A stretch of DNA of 64,000 nucleotides from Pseudomonas mediterranea CFBP 5447 (GCF_000774145.1 NZ_KN322981.1:186001-250000), one strand, 5' to 3'; counted from the first letter of the stretch, positions 39,308-48,626 are shown. The notes: a model not told the origin generated them from the sequence alone. A program made the numbers and translations.

Positions 39308-40087
39308 TCAGGGAAAGTACTTCTTCACCAGGGCCGCCAGGTTCGCGGCCGTCTCGATGTCCATCACCCCGTCATGTTTCGCCGGCCGAAAATGCAACTG
39401 GAAGGCGCGTACCAAGCGCTGGAAGCCCATACTTGTCGTGGCTGCCGTCGTGTCATACCCATACCTCCTGAACAGCCCCAGTAGATGTTCCCGGGTCGGC
39501 ACGCCTGCGCATCGGTAGGCCTGCAGGAACGACTGCTGCGTGCTCTCATCGAACCACGCGCCGATGCCTTTCAAATACAACGCGTGCCAGGGAAACATCG
39601 GCCCAGGGTCACTCTTGCGCCCGGCGGCGATGTCCGAATGCGCCACCACATTGACCGGACTGATATCGGGATAACGCCGGAGTATGTCGAGGGCCAACTG
39701 TTCCACTGCTTCGATTTGCTGCGGCGAGTAAGGCGGGAAGGTGAATGTCCCCTGGTAGTCAGCGGCCAGATTGACGATTTCGACTCCAATGGACGTGTCG
39801 TTCAAATTGCTGCGATTGCCCCAACTGCTCACCCCTGCGTGCCAGGCTCGTTTGTTTTCGTCCACCAGATTGAAAATCTGCGGCTCGTTGAAACCTGCTT
39901 TCACATAACTCGGGTCTGCGAAGTCCGGGATCAGGTAATGCGCACTGACGGAGGCACCGGTCAGTGCATTGATGGAGGACGAGAAGTTGGCGGCCGTGTA
40001 ATGGAAGACCAGGAAGCGAATGCGGTTGTTGTGGCCTTTGTTTGAACGGTAGCGGGTGGAGTTTATCGGGTACATGAAAGTGCTCAT
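39308..40087 (-). CDS. N-acetylmuramoyl-L-alanine amidase without signal peptide (AmpD/AmiD type)
   Basis: The 259-residue protein has an amidase_2 domain: the zinc His are in FLVFHYTAANF (residue 29) and VVAHSDIAAGRKSDPGP, and the conserved WHAGVSSWGNRSNLNDTSIG lies between (residues about 82-101). A C-terminal peptidoglycan-binding-like domain (MGFQRLVRAFQLHFRP) follows. There is no signal peptide, so it should act in the cytoplasm on recycled muropeptides, like AmpD, or be released by a lysis or secretion route. The two-domain layout is like AmiD. It is flanked by lower-GC DNA. Confidence 0.87.
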   Translation of the reverse strand: MSTFMYPINSTRYRSNKGHNNRIRFLVFHYTAANFSSSINALTGASVSAHYLIPDFADPSYVKAGFNEPQIFNLVDENKRAWHAGVSSWGNRSNLNDTSIGVEIVNLAADYQGTFTFPPYSPQQIEAVEQLALDILRRYPDISPVNVVAHSDIAAGRKSDPGPMFPWHALYLKGIGAWFDESTQQSFLQAYRCAGVPTREHLLGLFRRYGYDTTAATTSMGFQRLVRAFQLHFRPAKHDGVMDIETAANLAALVKKYFP

Positions 40088-40227
40088 TGATAATTGAAGG
40101 GATCGAAGCGGCGCACTTCGATTGATTTCAGACTAACAATGATCTTCAAATTGGCTTGTAGTGAGGGTCTTGGTTTTTTGTAGGAATTGGTGTTTGGTTT
40201 GTGGGGATATATAGCCTGACAGGAAAA

Positions 40228-40256
40228 GAAACCGCTACACAAACAGCGGCTAAAGG
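40228..40256 (-). terminator. Terminator after the small 40.3 kb ORF
   Basis: Read on the minus strand, AGCCGCTG TTTGTG TAGCGGTTTC followed by TTTTCC forms a stem (CCGCT/AGCGG) with a T-rich tail, right behind the second stop of the small ORF. Confidence 0.6.
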
Positions 40257-40409
40257 TTAGGTGTATCTTTTTTCAAACTCTTCGTGCCAATAAGCTAAAT
40301 ATCATTGGATTTGAATCATGTCCAATTGTGGATACGTCCTCAAAGTTGCAACCACAGTGACGATTTTCTTTAATGGCTGGTTCTTTAATATTTGCTCAAC
40401 GGTATTCAT
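40257..40409 (-). pseudogene. Small ORF with an in-frame TGA (possible broken 50-residue gene)
   Basis: From the ATG at 40409 the minus strand reads 35 residues (MNTVEQILKNQPLKK... ending MIQIQ) to a TGA at 40302-40304. The same frame then continues with YLAYWHEEFEKRYT and a TAA at 40257-40259. GGAAAG lies 6-7 bases ahead of the ATG, and terminators bound the unit on both sides. The downstream part looks protein-like, so either a short protein of 35 residues is made or a 50-residue gene has gained a stop. No family was recognised. Confidence 0.4.
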
Positions 40410-40445
40410 TTGAACTTTCCGGCTCGAACAGTCCGTCTGGAGTCA

Positions 40446-40516
40446 TGCATAAAAAAAGCCGCTGCCAAAGCAGCGGCCTGAAAATGACGTTGCAAAGGAG
40501 CCACAAACCAACGTCG
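40446..40516 (-). ncRNA. Candidate small RNA 3' end: two stems and a terminator
   Basis: On the minus strand a perfect GACGTTG/CAACGTC stem (40486-40492 with 40509-40515) presents the loop GTTTGTGGCTCCTTTG, whose CTCCTTT is complementary to Shine-Dalgarno sites. After 7-8 bases comes a strong terminator, GCCGCTGC TTTG GCAGCGGC TTTTTTT. No plausible gene ends here, so an independently transcribed regulatory RNA is likely; the 5' end is not known, and it may start further right. Confidence 0.42.
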
Positions 40517-40884
40517 GTAAGCACGGGATGATGGACCGATACGCCAATCCATCCGAATGACGGTGCGCCAGGCGTGAGGGATGCCATGGCGGGTGCTTGC
40601 AGGCCCGTTACCCTGGAAGCCCGGCCAGCATAGGGATCGAGCGCATCGGGAAACAGACCGGATCCGGACATGCACTGTTACGGCGTGCGCAACAGTCGAA
40701 ACGAGACGCCGAACATGCATTGCACTGATGGACCACTATCCAGCCCATTCATGGCGTGTGCAAAGCCCCGTCCTGCGCGGGCGCTAATCCTTTCGAGCGA
40801 CAACGTGAATACCTCCTTGGTGCGCTTATCGCCCATCACGGGCGGCAGTAGGGTGAAGTCTCTGTCACTCACCGGGGAAGACGC

Positions 40885-42678
40885 ATGACAACAATAACAA
40901 TGCGCGCCATCTTCAAGCCGCAGGCGCTGGCCGTTGCGGTGGCCTTGGGCTGCTCTGCCCAGGCGCAGGCCGTTTCATTCAATATCGGCGAGATCGAAGG
41001 CCAGTTCGATTCCTCGTTGTCCGTGGGCGCGAGCTGGGGCATGAGCGATGCCGACAAGGATTTGATCGGCACGGTCAATGGCGGTCGGGGTCAGTCTTCC
41101 ACCGGTGATGATGGGCGGCTGAATTTCAAGAAGGGCGAGACCTTCTCGAAGATCTTCAAAGGGCTGCACGACCTCGAACTCAAGTACGGTGATACTGGCG
41201 TGTTCGTGCGTGGCAAGTACTGGTATGACTTCGAGCTGAAGGATGAAAGCCGTCCGTTCAAGGACATCAGCGACAGCAATCGCAAGGAAGGCGCCAAGTC
41301 TTCCGGGGCGGAGCTTCTCGATGCCTTCGTCTACCACAACTATTCCATCGCCGATTTGCCGGGCACCGTGCGCGCCGGCAAGCAGGTGGTCAGTTGGGGG
41401 GAGAGTACCTTCATCGGTAACTCCATCAACAGCATCAACCCGGTGGACGTGTCCGCGTTCCGTCGTCCGGGTGCCGAGATCAAGGAAGGCCTGATCCCGG
41501 TGAACATGCTGTTCGCCTCCCAGGGCCTGACCGACAAGCTCACCATCGAGGGTTTCTACCAGCTTGAGTGGGACCAGACGGTGGTCGATAACTGCGGCAC
41601 GTTCTTCGGCAATGACGTGGTGGCGGATGGTTGCACCAGCGGCTACACCGTGGGCAGCCCGGCCATTGCGCCGTTCGTGCCGCTGACCCAGGCGTTTGGT
41701 CAAGGGATCGAGGTATCCAGCGAAGGCGTGGTCATTCCTCGTGGCGGCGATCGTGATGCCCGTGACTCCGGCCAGTGGGGCACAGCGTTGCGCTGGCTCG
41801 GCGACGACACCGAGTACGGCTTGTACTTCATGAATTATCACAGCCGTACGCCTACTGTCGGCACCACGACCGCAGGGACCTCAACCCTGGCGGCTTTGCC
41901 GGGAATGGTTGCGATTGCCAACGGCCTGTCCCCAGGCAGCGGTGCCGGCCTGGCCCAAAGCGTCATGCTCGGCCGCGGTCAGTACTACCTCGAATACCCC
42001 GAGGACATCCGTCTGTACGGCGCCAGCTTTTCCACCACGTTGCCCACCGGCACCGCATGGACCGGTGAAATCAGCTATCGCCCCAACGCTCCGGTACAGC
42101 TCAATACCAACGACCTGACCCTGGCCTTGCTCAACCCGATTGCCGGTGGAGCGGCCTCACCGATCGCAACCAGCGCGGGCGCCGACAACACCGGCTACCG
42201 CCGCAAGGAAATCACCCAGATCCAGAGCACCATGACCCACTTCTTCGATCAGGTGCTGGGCGCGGATCGCCTGACCCTGGTGGGCGAGGCGGCGGTGGTG
42301 CATGTCGGCGGGCTGGAGTCCAAGGACAAGCTGCGTTACGGCCGCGATTCGGTCTACGGCCAATACGGGTTCAACGGTGACACCGATGGCTTCGTCACCT
42401 CGACCTCGTGGGGCTATCGCGCCCGGGCGATCCTCGACTATTCCAACGTCGTCGCCGGCATCAACTTCAAACCCAACTTGTCCTGGTCCCATGACGTGGC
42501 CGGCTACGGCCCCAACGGCCTGTTCAACGAAGGTGCCAAGGCCGTCAGCCTCGGCGTCGATGCCGACTACCGCAACACCTATACCGCCAGCCTGAGCTAC
42601 ACCGACTTTTTCGGCGGCGACTACAACGTCCTCAAGGATCGCGACTTCCTCGCGTTGAGCTTCGGCGTGAACTTCTGA
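40885..42678 (+). CDS. DUF1302 outer-membrane-type protein
   Basis: The 597-residue protein has a signal peptide (about residues 6-30, ending SAQAQA-VS) and a DUF1302 beta-rich body, with RAGKQVVSWGESTFIGNSIN (residues about 161-180) and many alternating aromatic/polar strands typical of a beta-barrel. It ends LALSFGVNF with a C-terminal Phe, the usual outer-membrane insertion signal. The function of the family is unsettled. It is always found with DUF1329, as here, 22 bases downstream. A second ATG at 40900 is possible as the start. Confidence 0.87.
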   Translation: MTTITMRAIFKPQALAVAVALGCSAQAQAVSFNIGEIEGQFDSSLSVGASWGMSDADKDLIGTVNGGRGQSSTGDDGRLNFKKGETFSKIFKGLHDLELKYGDTGVFVRGKYWYDFELKDESRPFKDISDSNRKEGAKSSGAELLDAFVYHNYSIADLPGTVRAGKQVVSWGESTFIGNSINSINPVDVSAFRRPGAEIKEGLIPVNMLFASQGLTDKLTIEGFYQLEWDQTVVDNCGTFFGNDVVADGCTSGYTVGSPAIAPFVPLTQAFGQGIEVSSEGVVIPRGGDRDARDSGQWGTALRWLGDDTEYGLYFMNYHSRTPTVGTTTAGTSTLAALPGMVAIANGLSPGSGAGLAQSVMLGRGQYYLEYPEDIRLYGASFSTTLPTGTAWTGEISYRPNAPVQLNTNDLTLALLNPIAGGAASPIATSAGADNTGYRRKEITQIQSTMTHFFDQVLGADRLTLVGEAAVVHVGGLESKDKLRYGRDSVYGQYGFNGDTDGFVTSTSWGYRARAILDYSNVVAGINFKPNLSWSHDVAGYGPNGLFNEGAKAVSLGVDADYRNTYTASLSYTDFFGGDYNVLKDRDFLALSFGVNF

Positions 42679-42700
42679 TCTGGCTGACAAGGAAAACCCT

Positions 42701-44068
42701 ATGCGCAAGATGATCCTGCAATGCGGTGCCCTGGCCTTGAGCCTGCTGGCCGCAAACGTGATGGCGGCGGTTTCGCCGGACGAGGCGAACAAACTGGGCA
42801 CCAGCCTGACGCCGCTGGGTGCGGAGAAAGCCGGTAACGCCGATGGCTCGATCCCGGCCTGGACCGGTGGCATCCCGAAAAATGCCGGTGCCGTGGACAG
42901 TAAAGGCTTCCTGGCGGATCCGTTCGCCAATGAAAAGCCGCTGTTCACCATTACTGCCGCGACTGTGGACAAGTACAAGGACAAGCTTTCCGAAGGCCAG
43001 GTGGCGATGTTCAAACGCTACCCGGAAACCTACAAGATCCCGGTCTATCCGACCCATCGCAGCGTGGGGCTGCCGCCGGAAATCTACGAATCGGCCAAGC
43101 GCAGCGCGCTCAATGTCACCGCGATCAACGACGGTAACGGCTTGGCCAATTTCACCGGCAACCGCTACTACGCGTTTCCGATTCCAAAGAACGGGGTGGA
43201 GGTCATCTGGAACCACATCACCCGTTATCACGGTGGCAACCTGCGGCGCATCATCACCCAGGCCACACCGCAGACCAACGGCAGCTTCACGCCGATCCGT
43301 TTCGAAGAGGAAGCTGCCGTGCCGGCCCTGATCAAGGACGCCGATCCGGAAAAAGCCAGCAACGTGCTGACCTATTTCAAGCAGGAAGTCACCGCCCCGG
43401 CACGCCTGGCCGGCAACGTGCTGCTGGTGCATGAAACCCTCGACCAGGTGAAGGAGCCACGCCTGGCCTGGATCTACAACGCCGGCCAGCGCCGGGTGCG
43501 CCGCGCCCCACAAGTGGCCTATGACGGTCCGGGTACCGCCGCCGACGGGTTGCGCACGTCCGACAACTTCGACCTGTTCTCCGGCGCACCGGATCGCTAC
43601 GACTGGAAGCTGGTCGGCAAGAAGGAAATGTACATTCCGTACAACAGCTACAAACTCGACTCACCCAACCTCAAGTACGACGACGTGATCAAGGCCGGCC
43701 ACATCAACCAGGACCTGACCCGCTACGAGTTGCATCGGGTCTGGGAAGTGATTGGTACGGTCAAGCCCAACGAGCGGCACATCTATGCCAAGCGCCACAT
43801 GTACTTCGACGAAGACAGCTGGCAGGCGGCGCTGGTGGATCACTACGACGGCCGTGGCCAATTGTGGCGCGTGGCCGAAGGGCATGCGCAGTTCTACTAC
43901 GACCACCAGAACCCCGCCTATACCCTCGAAACGCTCTACGACATCATCGCCGGACGCTACATTGCGCTGGGCATGAAGAACGAAGAGAAGCACAGCTATG
44001 AGTATGGTTTCGAGGCCAGGGCAGCCGACTATACGCCAGCGGCGCTGCGTTCGAGTGGGGTTCGTTAA
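42701..44068 (+). CDS. DUF1329 exported protein
   Basis: The 455-residue protein has a signal peptide (MRKMILQCGALALSLLAANVMA region, cut before AVSPDEAN) and fits DUF1329, which has a LolA/LolB-like lipid-binding fold in predicted models. Recognisable stretches are WNHITRYHGGNLRRI and NAGQRRVRRAPQVAYDGP. With the DUF1302 barrel it may form a pair that moves a hydrophobic compound across the periplasm; that role is inference. GAAAAGG-like sequence AAGGAAAA precedes the ATG. Confidence 0.87.
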   Translation: MRKMILQCGALALSLLAANVMAAVSPDEANKLGTSLTPLGAEKAGNADGSIPAWTGGIPKNAGAVDSKGFLADPFANEKPLFTITAATVDKYKDKLSEGQVAMFKRYPETYKIPVYPTHRSVGLPPEIYESAKRSALNVTAINDGNGLANFTGNRYYAFPIPKNGVEVIWNHITRYHGGNLRRIITQATPQTNGSFTPIRFEEEAAVPALIKDADPEKASNVLTYFKQEVTAPARLAGNVLLVHETLDQVKEPRLAWIYNAGQRRVRRAPQVAYDGPGTAADGLRTSDNFDLFSGAPDRYDWKLVGKKEMYIPYNSYKLDSPNLKYDDVIKAGHINQDLTRYELHRVWEVIGTVKPNERHIYAKRHMYFDEDSWQAALVDHYDGRGQLWRVAEGHAQFYYDHQNPAYTLETLYDIIAGRYIALGMKNEEKHSYEYGFEARAADYTPAALRSSGVR

Positions 44069-44090
44069 TACTTCGTCTGCCAAGGTAACT

Positions 44091-44200
44091 TGTGGCGAGG
44101 GAGGTCTTGTGGCGAGGGAGCTTGCTCCCGCTGGAGTGCGAAGCGCTCCCAAGTTCTGGGGCTACTTCGTAGCCCAGCGGGAGCAAGCTCCCTCGCCACA
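44091..44200. repeat. TGTGGCGAGGGAGCTTGCTC palindromic repeat with duplicated head
   Basis: The complete unit 44108-44200 matches the one at 30678-30774 in its outer arms. It is preceded by a 17-base partial copy of its own left head (TGTGGCGAGGGAGGTCT, 44091-44107). Inner arms are GGAGTGCGAAGCGCTCC and GGGGCTACTTCGTAGCCC. Confidence 0.82.
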
Positions 44201-44351
44201 GAAGCGTGGCTCATGCGAGGTAATTGAACGACCGGCAGGGTATCCCTCCGGTCGTTTCCTTATGGGCCGCGATCAGCGCGCTGAATACTTCTCCAAAGGT
44301 CGGCGACACAGGACTAGGGTGATGAGACAACAATAAAAAGGACCCTCGCAC

Positions 44352-46904
44352 ATGACCGCCATGACCCCGTGTCCGGACCGTCCTGGATTGCTGCCGCGCC
44401 TGTCTTCGACACATGTGCCACGCCGGTCCCTGAGCGAGCCCTTGCTCACGTCCGAAGCACGGATAAAGCTGCTCTGCGCGCCGGCGGGGAGTGGCAAGAG
44501 TGCGTTGTTCGCCGAGTGTTTCCTGCAGGCTCCCGCTGGATGTCGGTTGCACTGGTTGCCGCTGGCGGGCGTGGCGCTGGACGTGAAGCAGATGTGCGAA
44601 CAGTTGGCGCAGGCCCTCGGGTTGCCGGTGCTGGAGGAGGCGGCGTTGTTGTCCCATCTGGCGCGCTTGCAAACGCCGACCTGGCTGTTCCTGGACGATT
44701 ATTGCCGGGTGCCCAATCCCGAGCTGGACCAGTTTCTCGACCGTCTGCTGAACGCCAGCAGCCCGGCGCTGCACCTGTGGCTCAATGGCCGGCGCCGTCC
44801 ACACTGCAACTGGTTGCGCTTGTTGCTCGATGACGAGTTGCACGAATTCGACGCCAAGGCGCTGGTGTTCAGCCCTGACGATGTTCAGCCGTTGCTCGGT
44901 CATCTTCCCGAACCTCTGGCGACCCGTACGGCCCGCGAGGTAATACAGCGCAGCGGTGGCTGGTGCGCGGGCGTGCGCATCGCCTTGCTTGAGCGTTGCG
45001 AGTGGGCACGCCGCCACGCGTCGCCGGGCCGTCCCGGCACCTTGCTTGATTACCTGGAGCACGAGTTGTTCAGCGCGTTGACCCCGGACCTGGCACAGGC
45101 CTGGCGTGTGCTGGCCCATCTGCCGCGCTTCAATGCGCGGCTGTGCGAGCATTTGTTCGGTGACACGGTGGGGGCGGAATGTCTTCCCTTGTTGTTGGAC
45201 CTGGGGTGCTTTATCGAACCGTGGGAACAGTCTTCGGACTGGTTGCAGATATTCCCGGCCCTGGCCCGGCTGGTGCGTGAGGAGCCGTGGCCGCAAGGGC
45301 GTTCCTGGCATCGACGGGCCTGCCAGTGGTTCGCCGCCGAGCAGGATTGGCCCATGGCGTTCGAGCAGGCGATGTTGGCTGAAGAGTTCGAGACCGCCGT
45401 CAGCTTCTTGCAACACCTGAGCTTCGAGCACGTCTTGCAGCGTCGCACCGTGGTGCTGTTACTGGACTTGCACGATCGACAGGGCGAAGCGCTGACGCTG
45501 GGTACGCCACAATCGGTGGGTTTGGTCACGGCCGCGCTGTTGTTCGCCGGACGCTTCGACCAGGCATCGGCGTGTATCGAGCAACTGTCCAGGTTCGCAC
45601 CCCAGCCCAAGGCCTGCCAGCAGCGCCAATTGGTCGCGCGGTGGCAGGTCCTCAGTGGCTGGTTGTGGCACCTGGCAGGTGAAGGTGATCAGGCGAACGA
45701 ACATTTTCTGCAAGCCCAGAGCAGCCTGGACCCGGAGGCCTGGGCTTCACGGCTGCTGTGCCAGTCGGGACTGACCCAACAGGCGTTGCTCAAGGGCGAG
45801 CTGGCGTCGGCACAGTGGATCAATCGCCAGGCGCTATGCCTGGCGCGTGCACAGGGCTCGCTGGTGTTCGAGGGGTTATTGGAGCTGGATCACGCCCAAT
45901 TGCTGGAGCAACGCGGCGCGCCCCATCGGGCCGACGATCTGCTGAGCGAGATCCAGGCGTTGCTCGATAAGCCAGGTCAGGACTTTTCCCCGTTGCTGGG
46001 ACGCATTGCCCTGCGACGTGGGCGCCTGGCATTGCGCATGGGGTTTGAAGAGCAGGCAGCGGAGCAGTTTCAAGCGGGCCTGGAAACGAGTTTGCACAGC
46101 CAGGACAAACAAGTGCTCTATGGCTTTCTCGGCAAGGCCAGCCTGGCCGCCAACCAGGGCGACTACGGCGAGGCTTTCGTGCAACTGCGTGAAGCCGAGC
46201 GGGTCATGCAGCAGCGGCATATTCCCGATACCGTGTATCGCGGTGTATTGCTGCAGACCAGTTGCCAGTTCTGGTTGCAACAAGGCCGCCCGGAGCTGGC
46301 CCATGAAGCGTTGACCCGGGTCTTGCGGCATTTTCGCGGCCCACAAGCCAAACACGCGCCGCCAGCGACCCTGGAATTGATTCCGCGACTTGAATACTTA
46401 CAGGTACTGGCCGAGGTCTACCTGCAGCGGGGGCAGGATCCGCAGGGCCGATTGCAGGTCATGATTGCCCAGGCGCAGTCCTGTGGCATGCACGGGCTGG
46501 AAACCGAGCTGCATCTGGCGTTGGCCGAAGTCGTCTGGCTATCCGGGGATCATTCCCAGGCCCGTGCCCTGATGCAGGAAGGCCTGGAGCGAGTCGCCTG
46601 TTGGCGCGCCCACCAAGCTTTGTGCGAGCTGCGTCTGCGCCAGCCGGAACTGTTGCGTTGGACACAAACCGTAGAGCCCGTCGGACAGCCGGTGACTGGC
46701 AGCGAAGAAACGTTGCTCAGCCAGCGAGAGTTGGAAGTCCTGGGACTGATTGCCCAAGGTTATTCCAACCAGCAGATTGCCGAACAACTGTTCATATCGT
46801 TGCACACGGTAAAAACCCACGCGCGGCGGATACATAGCAAACTGGGCGTGCAGCGACGTACCCAGGCGGTGGCGAAGGCCAAGGTCATGGGCGTCATGAG
46901 TTAG
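44352..46904 (+). CDS. Large LuxR-family regulator of the MalT/LAL type
   Basis: The 850-residue protein has a P-loop ([12 protein letters not shown], residues 42-53) and a Walker B-like WLFLDDY (about residue 116) in a STAND ATPase domain, then a long helical TPR-like middle (about residues 340-770), and a C-terminal LuxR helix-turn-helix ([20 protein letters not shown] at about residues 789-808, then [20 protein letters not shown]). MalT-type regulators bind ATP and a small inducer. It directly follows the DUF1302/DUF1329 pair, a placement seen in other Pseudomonas, so it is a likely regulator of that pair. Confidence 0.9.
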   Translation: MTAMTPCPDRPGLLPRLSSTHVPRRSLSEPLLTSEARIKLLCAPAGSGKSALFAECFLQAPAGCRLHWLPLAGVALDVKQMCEQLAQALGLPVLEEAALLSHLARLQTPTWLFLDDYCRVPNPELDQFLDRLLNASSPALHLWLNGRRRPHCNWLRLLLDDELHEFDAKALVFSPDDVQPLLGHLPEPLATRTAREVIQRSGGWCAGVRIALLERCEWARRHASPGRPGTLLDYLEHELFSALTPDLAQAWRVLAHLPRFNARLCEHLFGDTVGAECLPLLLDLGCFIEPWEQSSDWLQIFPALARLVREEPWPQGRSWHRRACQWFAAEQDWPMAFEQAMLAEEFETAVSFLQHLSFEHVLQRRTVVLLLDLHDRQGEALTLGTPQSVGLVTAALLFAGRFDQASACIEQLSRFAPQPKACQQRQLVARWQVLSGWLWHLAGEGDQANEHFLQAQSSLDPEAWASRLLCQSGLTQQALLKGELASAQWINRQALCLARAQGSLVFEGLLELDHAQLLEQRGAPHRADDLLSEIQALLDKPGQDFSPLLGRIALRRGRLALRMGFEEQAAEQFQAGLETSLHSQDKQVLYGFLGKASLAANQGDYGEAFVQLREAERVMQQRHIPDTVYRGVLLQTSCQFWLQQGRPELAHEALTRVLRHFRGPQAKHAPPATLELIPRLEYLQVLAEVYLQRGQDPQGRLQVMIAQAQSCGMHGLETELHLALAEVVWLSGDHSQARALMQEGLERVACWRAHQALCELRLRQPELLRWTQTVEPVGQPVTGSEETLLSQRELEVLGLIAQGYSNQQIAEQLFISLHTVKTHARRIHSKLGVQRRTQAVAKAKVMGVMS

Positions 46905-47030
46905 TATCACGAGTCCGATTTTTCGATCAGGACACGGTTTTGAGATAACTGTTTGCAAGTCTTCACGCACGCTTACATTTGCCTTTTCGCGATAAGCACG
47001 GGCCCTGGTGTATAACGAACTTGTTGAAGT

Positions 47031-47053
47031 TACGCGGGTTGTTCTACCCGCTC
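47031..47053. terminator. GC-rich hairpin upstream of the 233-residue gene
   Basis: GCGGGTTGTTCTACCCGC makes a 6 bp stem with a 6-base loop, followed by TCGCTTTATC. The tail is too poor in T for a sure terminator; it may end regulator transcripts or be a leader structure. Confidence 0.35.
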
Positions 47054-47138
47054 GCTTTATCAGTTGAGCCCTGCTTGGGCGAACATCAATAACGAATCGA
47101 ACAGGACGTTCGAACGAAATGACAAGACAAGGATGCTT

Positions 47139-47840
47139 ATGAATCTGCAGCTGTTTTCCTCTCACTCCGAAAGGCTTCTCGCGCTCAAGAAAACCCGTGT
47201 GGACTTTGCCGTACGGGTACTGTTGGGCCAGGCTCTGGAGGCCCGCGGAATCAATCCCCACGCCAACTACCTGACGACCTTGGTCGATGTTTCGAGCGCA
47301 AAGGTCCACTCTTCCGAGACTTTGTTCGATGTCGCGCTGGGTTGCGTCGAAGAACAAGTGTTGCCTCATTACACCCAAGGACTCAGCAATGTGTTCAGCA
47401 AGCGTTATTCCTTCGCCGATGAGGACCGGACAAAGACTCTGGACCTGATCGAGTTTGAACGCATTGTCATGGAGATCGTGACCGGCCTTGCCGAAAGCCC
47501 CTCAATGGATCTGTCTTGGCGCACCATCAAGCCGCTGACGATTGAAGATCTTCAGCAGGCGTTGAACAGGCATCTGCCCGACGTGGATCCCGATGAAGTC
47601 TACGTCACCAGTTTTGTCAGCCACGGCTTCGGCGAACGGGTGGTGTCGTCCTCTCAAAATCTGGCTGGATATCTGCTGGGCCATTTCGAACAGGATGAAA
47701 TTCCTTACCACTCGAACGGCAGTCACCAGGCGATTCATGCCGTCGCCTTCAGTGGGCCCGACGAACATCTGCATCCCTGGCTGACCACCGCGCATATCAA
47801 TGACTTACTGATCCGGATGGTTCCGGACTTGCTGGGCTGA
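47139..47840 (+). CDS. Unrecognised 233-residue protein
   Basis: No family was recognised. The protein starts MNLQLFSSHSERLLALKKTR, is charged and soluble, has no signal peptide or membrane segment, and ends HINDLLIRMVPDLLG. The stretch VLLGQALEARGINPHANYLT loosely recalls N-terminal parts of large Pseudomonas DUF6543-type toxins, a weak resemblance only. I chose the ATG at 47139 because AAGGA lies 7 bases upstream; the ATG at 47133 overlaps that site. The last 36 bases overlap the end of the convergent IclR gene. Confidence 0.7.
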   Translation: MNLQLFSSHSERLLALKKTRVDFAVRVLLGQALEARGINPHANYLTTLVDVSSAKVHSSETLFDVALGCVEEQVLPHYTQGLSNVFSKRYSFADEDRTKTLDLIEFERIVMEIVTGLAESPSMDLSWRTIKPLTIEDLQQALNRHLPDVDPDEVYVTSFVSHGFGERVVSSSQNLAGYLLGHFEQDEIPYHSNGSHQAIHAVAFSGPDEHLHPWLTTAHINDLLIRMVPDLLG

Positions 47841-48626
47841 TCCCGGGCCGGACTCATACCCCATCCGCCAACTCACGGCCCGGGTCGCCGCCAACAGTCG
47901 TTGGGCCGCAGGGCCATTCTCATCGGCATGGAACAATGAGGTCGGGCCGACGATGGTCATGACGGCCGTTATCTGGCCGACGGCATTGAAGACCGGTGCG
48001 GAAAGGGCGTCCACGCCCGGCATCAGCAAGCCATGCACATGGTGCAGTCCTCGACCGCGGATCTGCTCGCACAAGGACGCATAGGTGCGGTCGTCGGCCA
48101 GCGCATGATTGCCGGTGCCCGCCACTTCCTGCTCTCGCAAGCCGATGGTCTCGCGTTCCGGCAGATAGGCGCTGAACACCAGTCCGGTGGAGGAACTGAG
48201 CAGCGGCAATACCGAACCCAGTTGCGTCACTACGGTCACGGCGCGCACGGCGGGTTCGATCCGCACCACGGTCGCACCGTGATTGCCCCACACGGCCAGG
48301 AAACAGGTTTCGTTCAAGTCATCCCGCAGCTCCGCCAGAGGCAGGGCGGCCACTTGCAGCACATCCATGCCGTTCAGCGCCGCCAGGCCCACCCGCAGGG
48401 CTTCGCGCCCCAAACCGTAATGGTTGGTGGCAGTGTTCTGTTCGGCGAAACCGCTGGCGATCAAGGCCTGCAGGTAACGGTGGACCTTGCTCGCCGGCAT
48501 CTGCACGTGTTCGGCCAGGCGCGACAGCGACGTGGAGGGAGAGAGTTCGGCCAGGGCTTTGAGAATGTCGGTGCCGACTTCGGCCGAGCGGACTTTCTGT
48601 TTGCCGTTATTGAGCGGGGTTTCCAT
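47805..48626 (-). CDS. hmgR: IclR-family regulator, HmgR-like
   Basis: The 273-residue protein has an N-terminal winged helix (about residues 14-75, with LSRLAEHVQMPASKVHRYLQ at residues 34-53) and a C-terminal IclR effector domain. It is divergent from hmgA across 117 bases. In P. putida the homologous HmgR represses hmgABC and responds to homogentisate. The gene is placed exactly so here, hence the symbol, although effector binding was not judged. Confidence 0.83.
   Translation of the reverse strand: METPLNNGKQKVRSAEVGTDILKALAELSPSTSLSRLAEHVQMPASKVHRYLQALIASGFAEQNTATNHYGLGREALRVGLAALNGMDVLQVAALPLAELRDDLNETCFLAVWGNHGATVVRIEPAVRAVTVVTQLGSVLPLLSSSTGLVFSAYLPERETIGLREQEVAGTGNHALADDRTYASLCEQIRGRGLHHVHGLLMPGVDALSAPVFNAVGQITAVMTIVGPTSLFHADENGPAAQRLLAATRAVSWRMGYESGPGSAQQVRNHPDQ

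Larger units (their letters stand above)
40088..40884. other. Long intergenic region with hairpins and a small ORF
   Basis: The 797-base gap between the amidase start and the DUF1302 gene is richer in A/T than the rest of the window in 40120-40440. It holds two minus-strand terminators (40228-40256 and 40446-40479), a small interrupted ORF between them, an ATCGAAG/CTTCGAT hairpin near 40101-40122, and a second strong stem at 40486-40515. The part 40520-40884 should carry the promoter of the DUF1302 gene; I see no clear element there. Confidence 0.6.

Noticed and set aside
40396..40720. Overlapping frames of 91 and 104 codons on the minus strand upstream of the DUF1302 gene
   Set aside because: They run straight through a strong terminator hairpin and the candidate small RNA, are Arg-rich and look like nothing known. 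Treated as non-coding.
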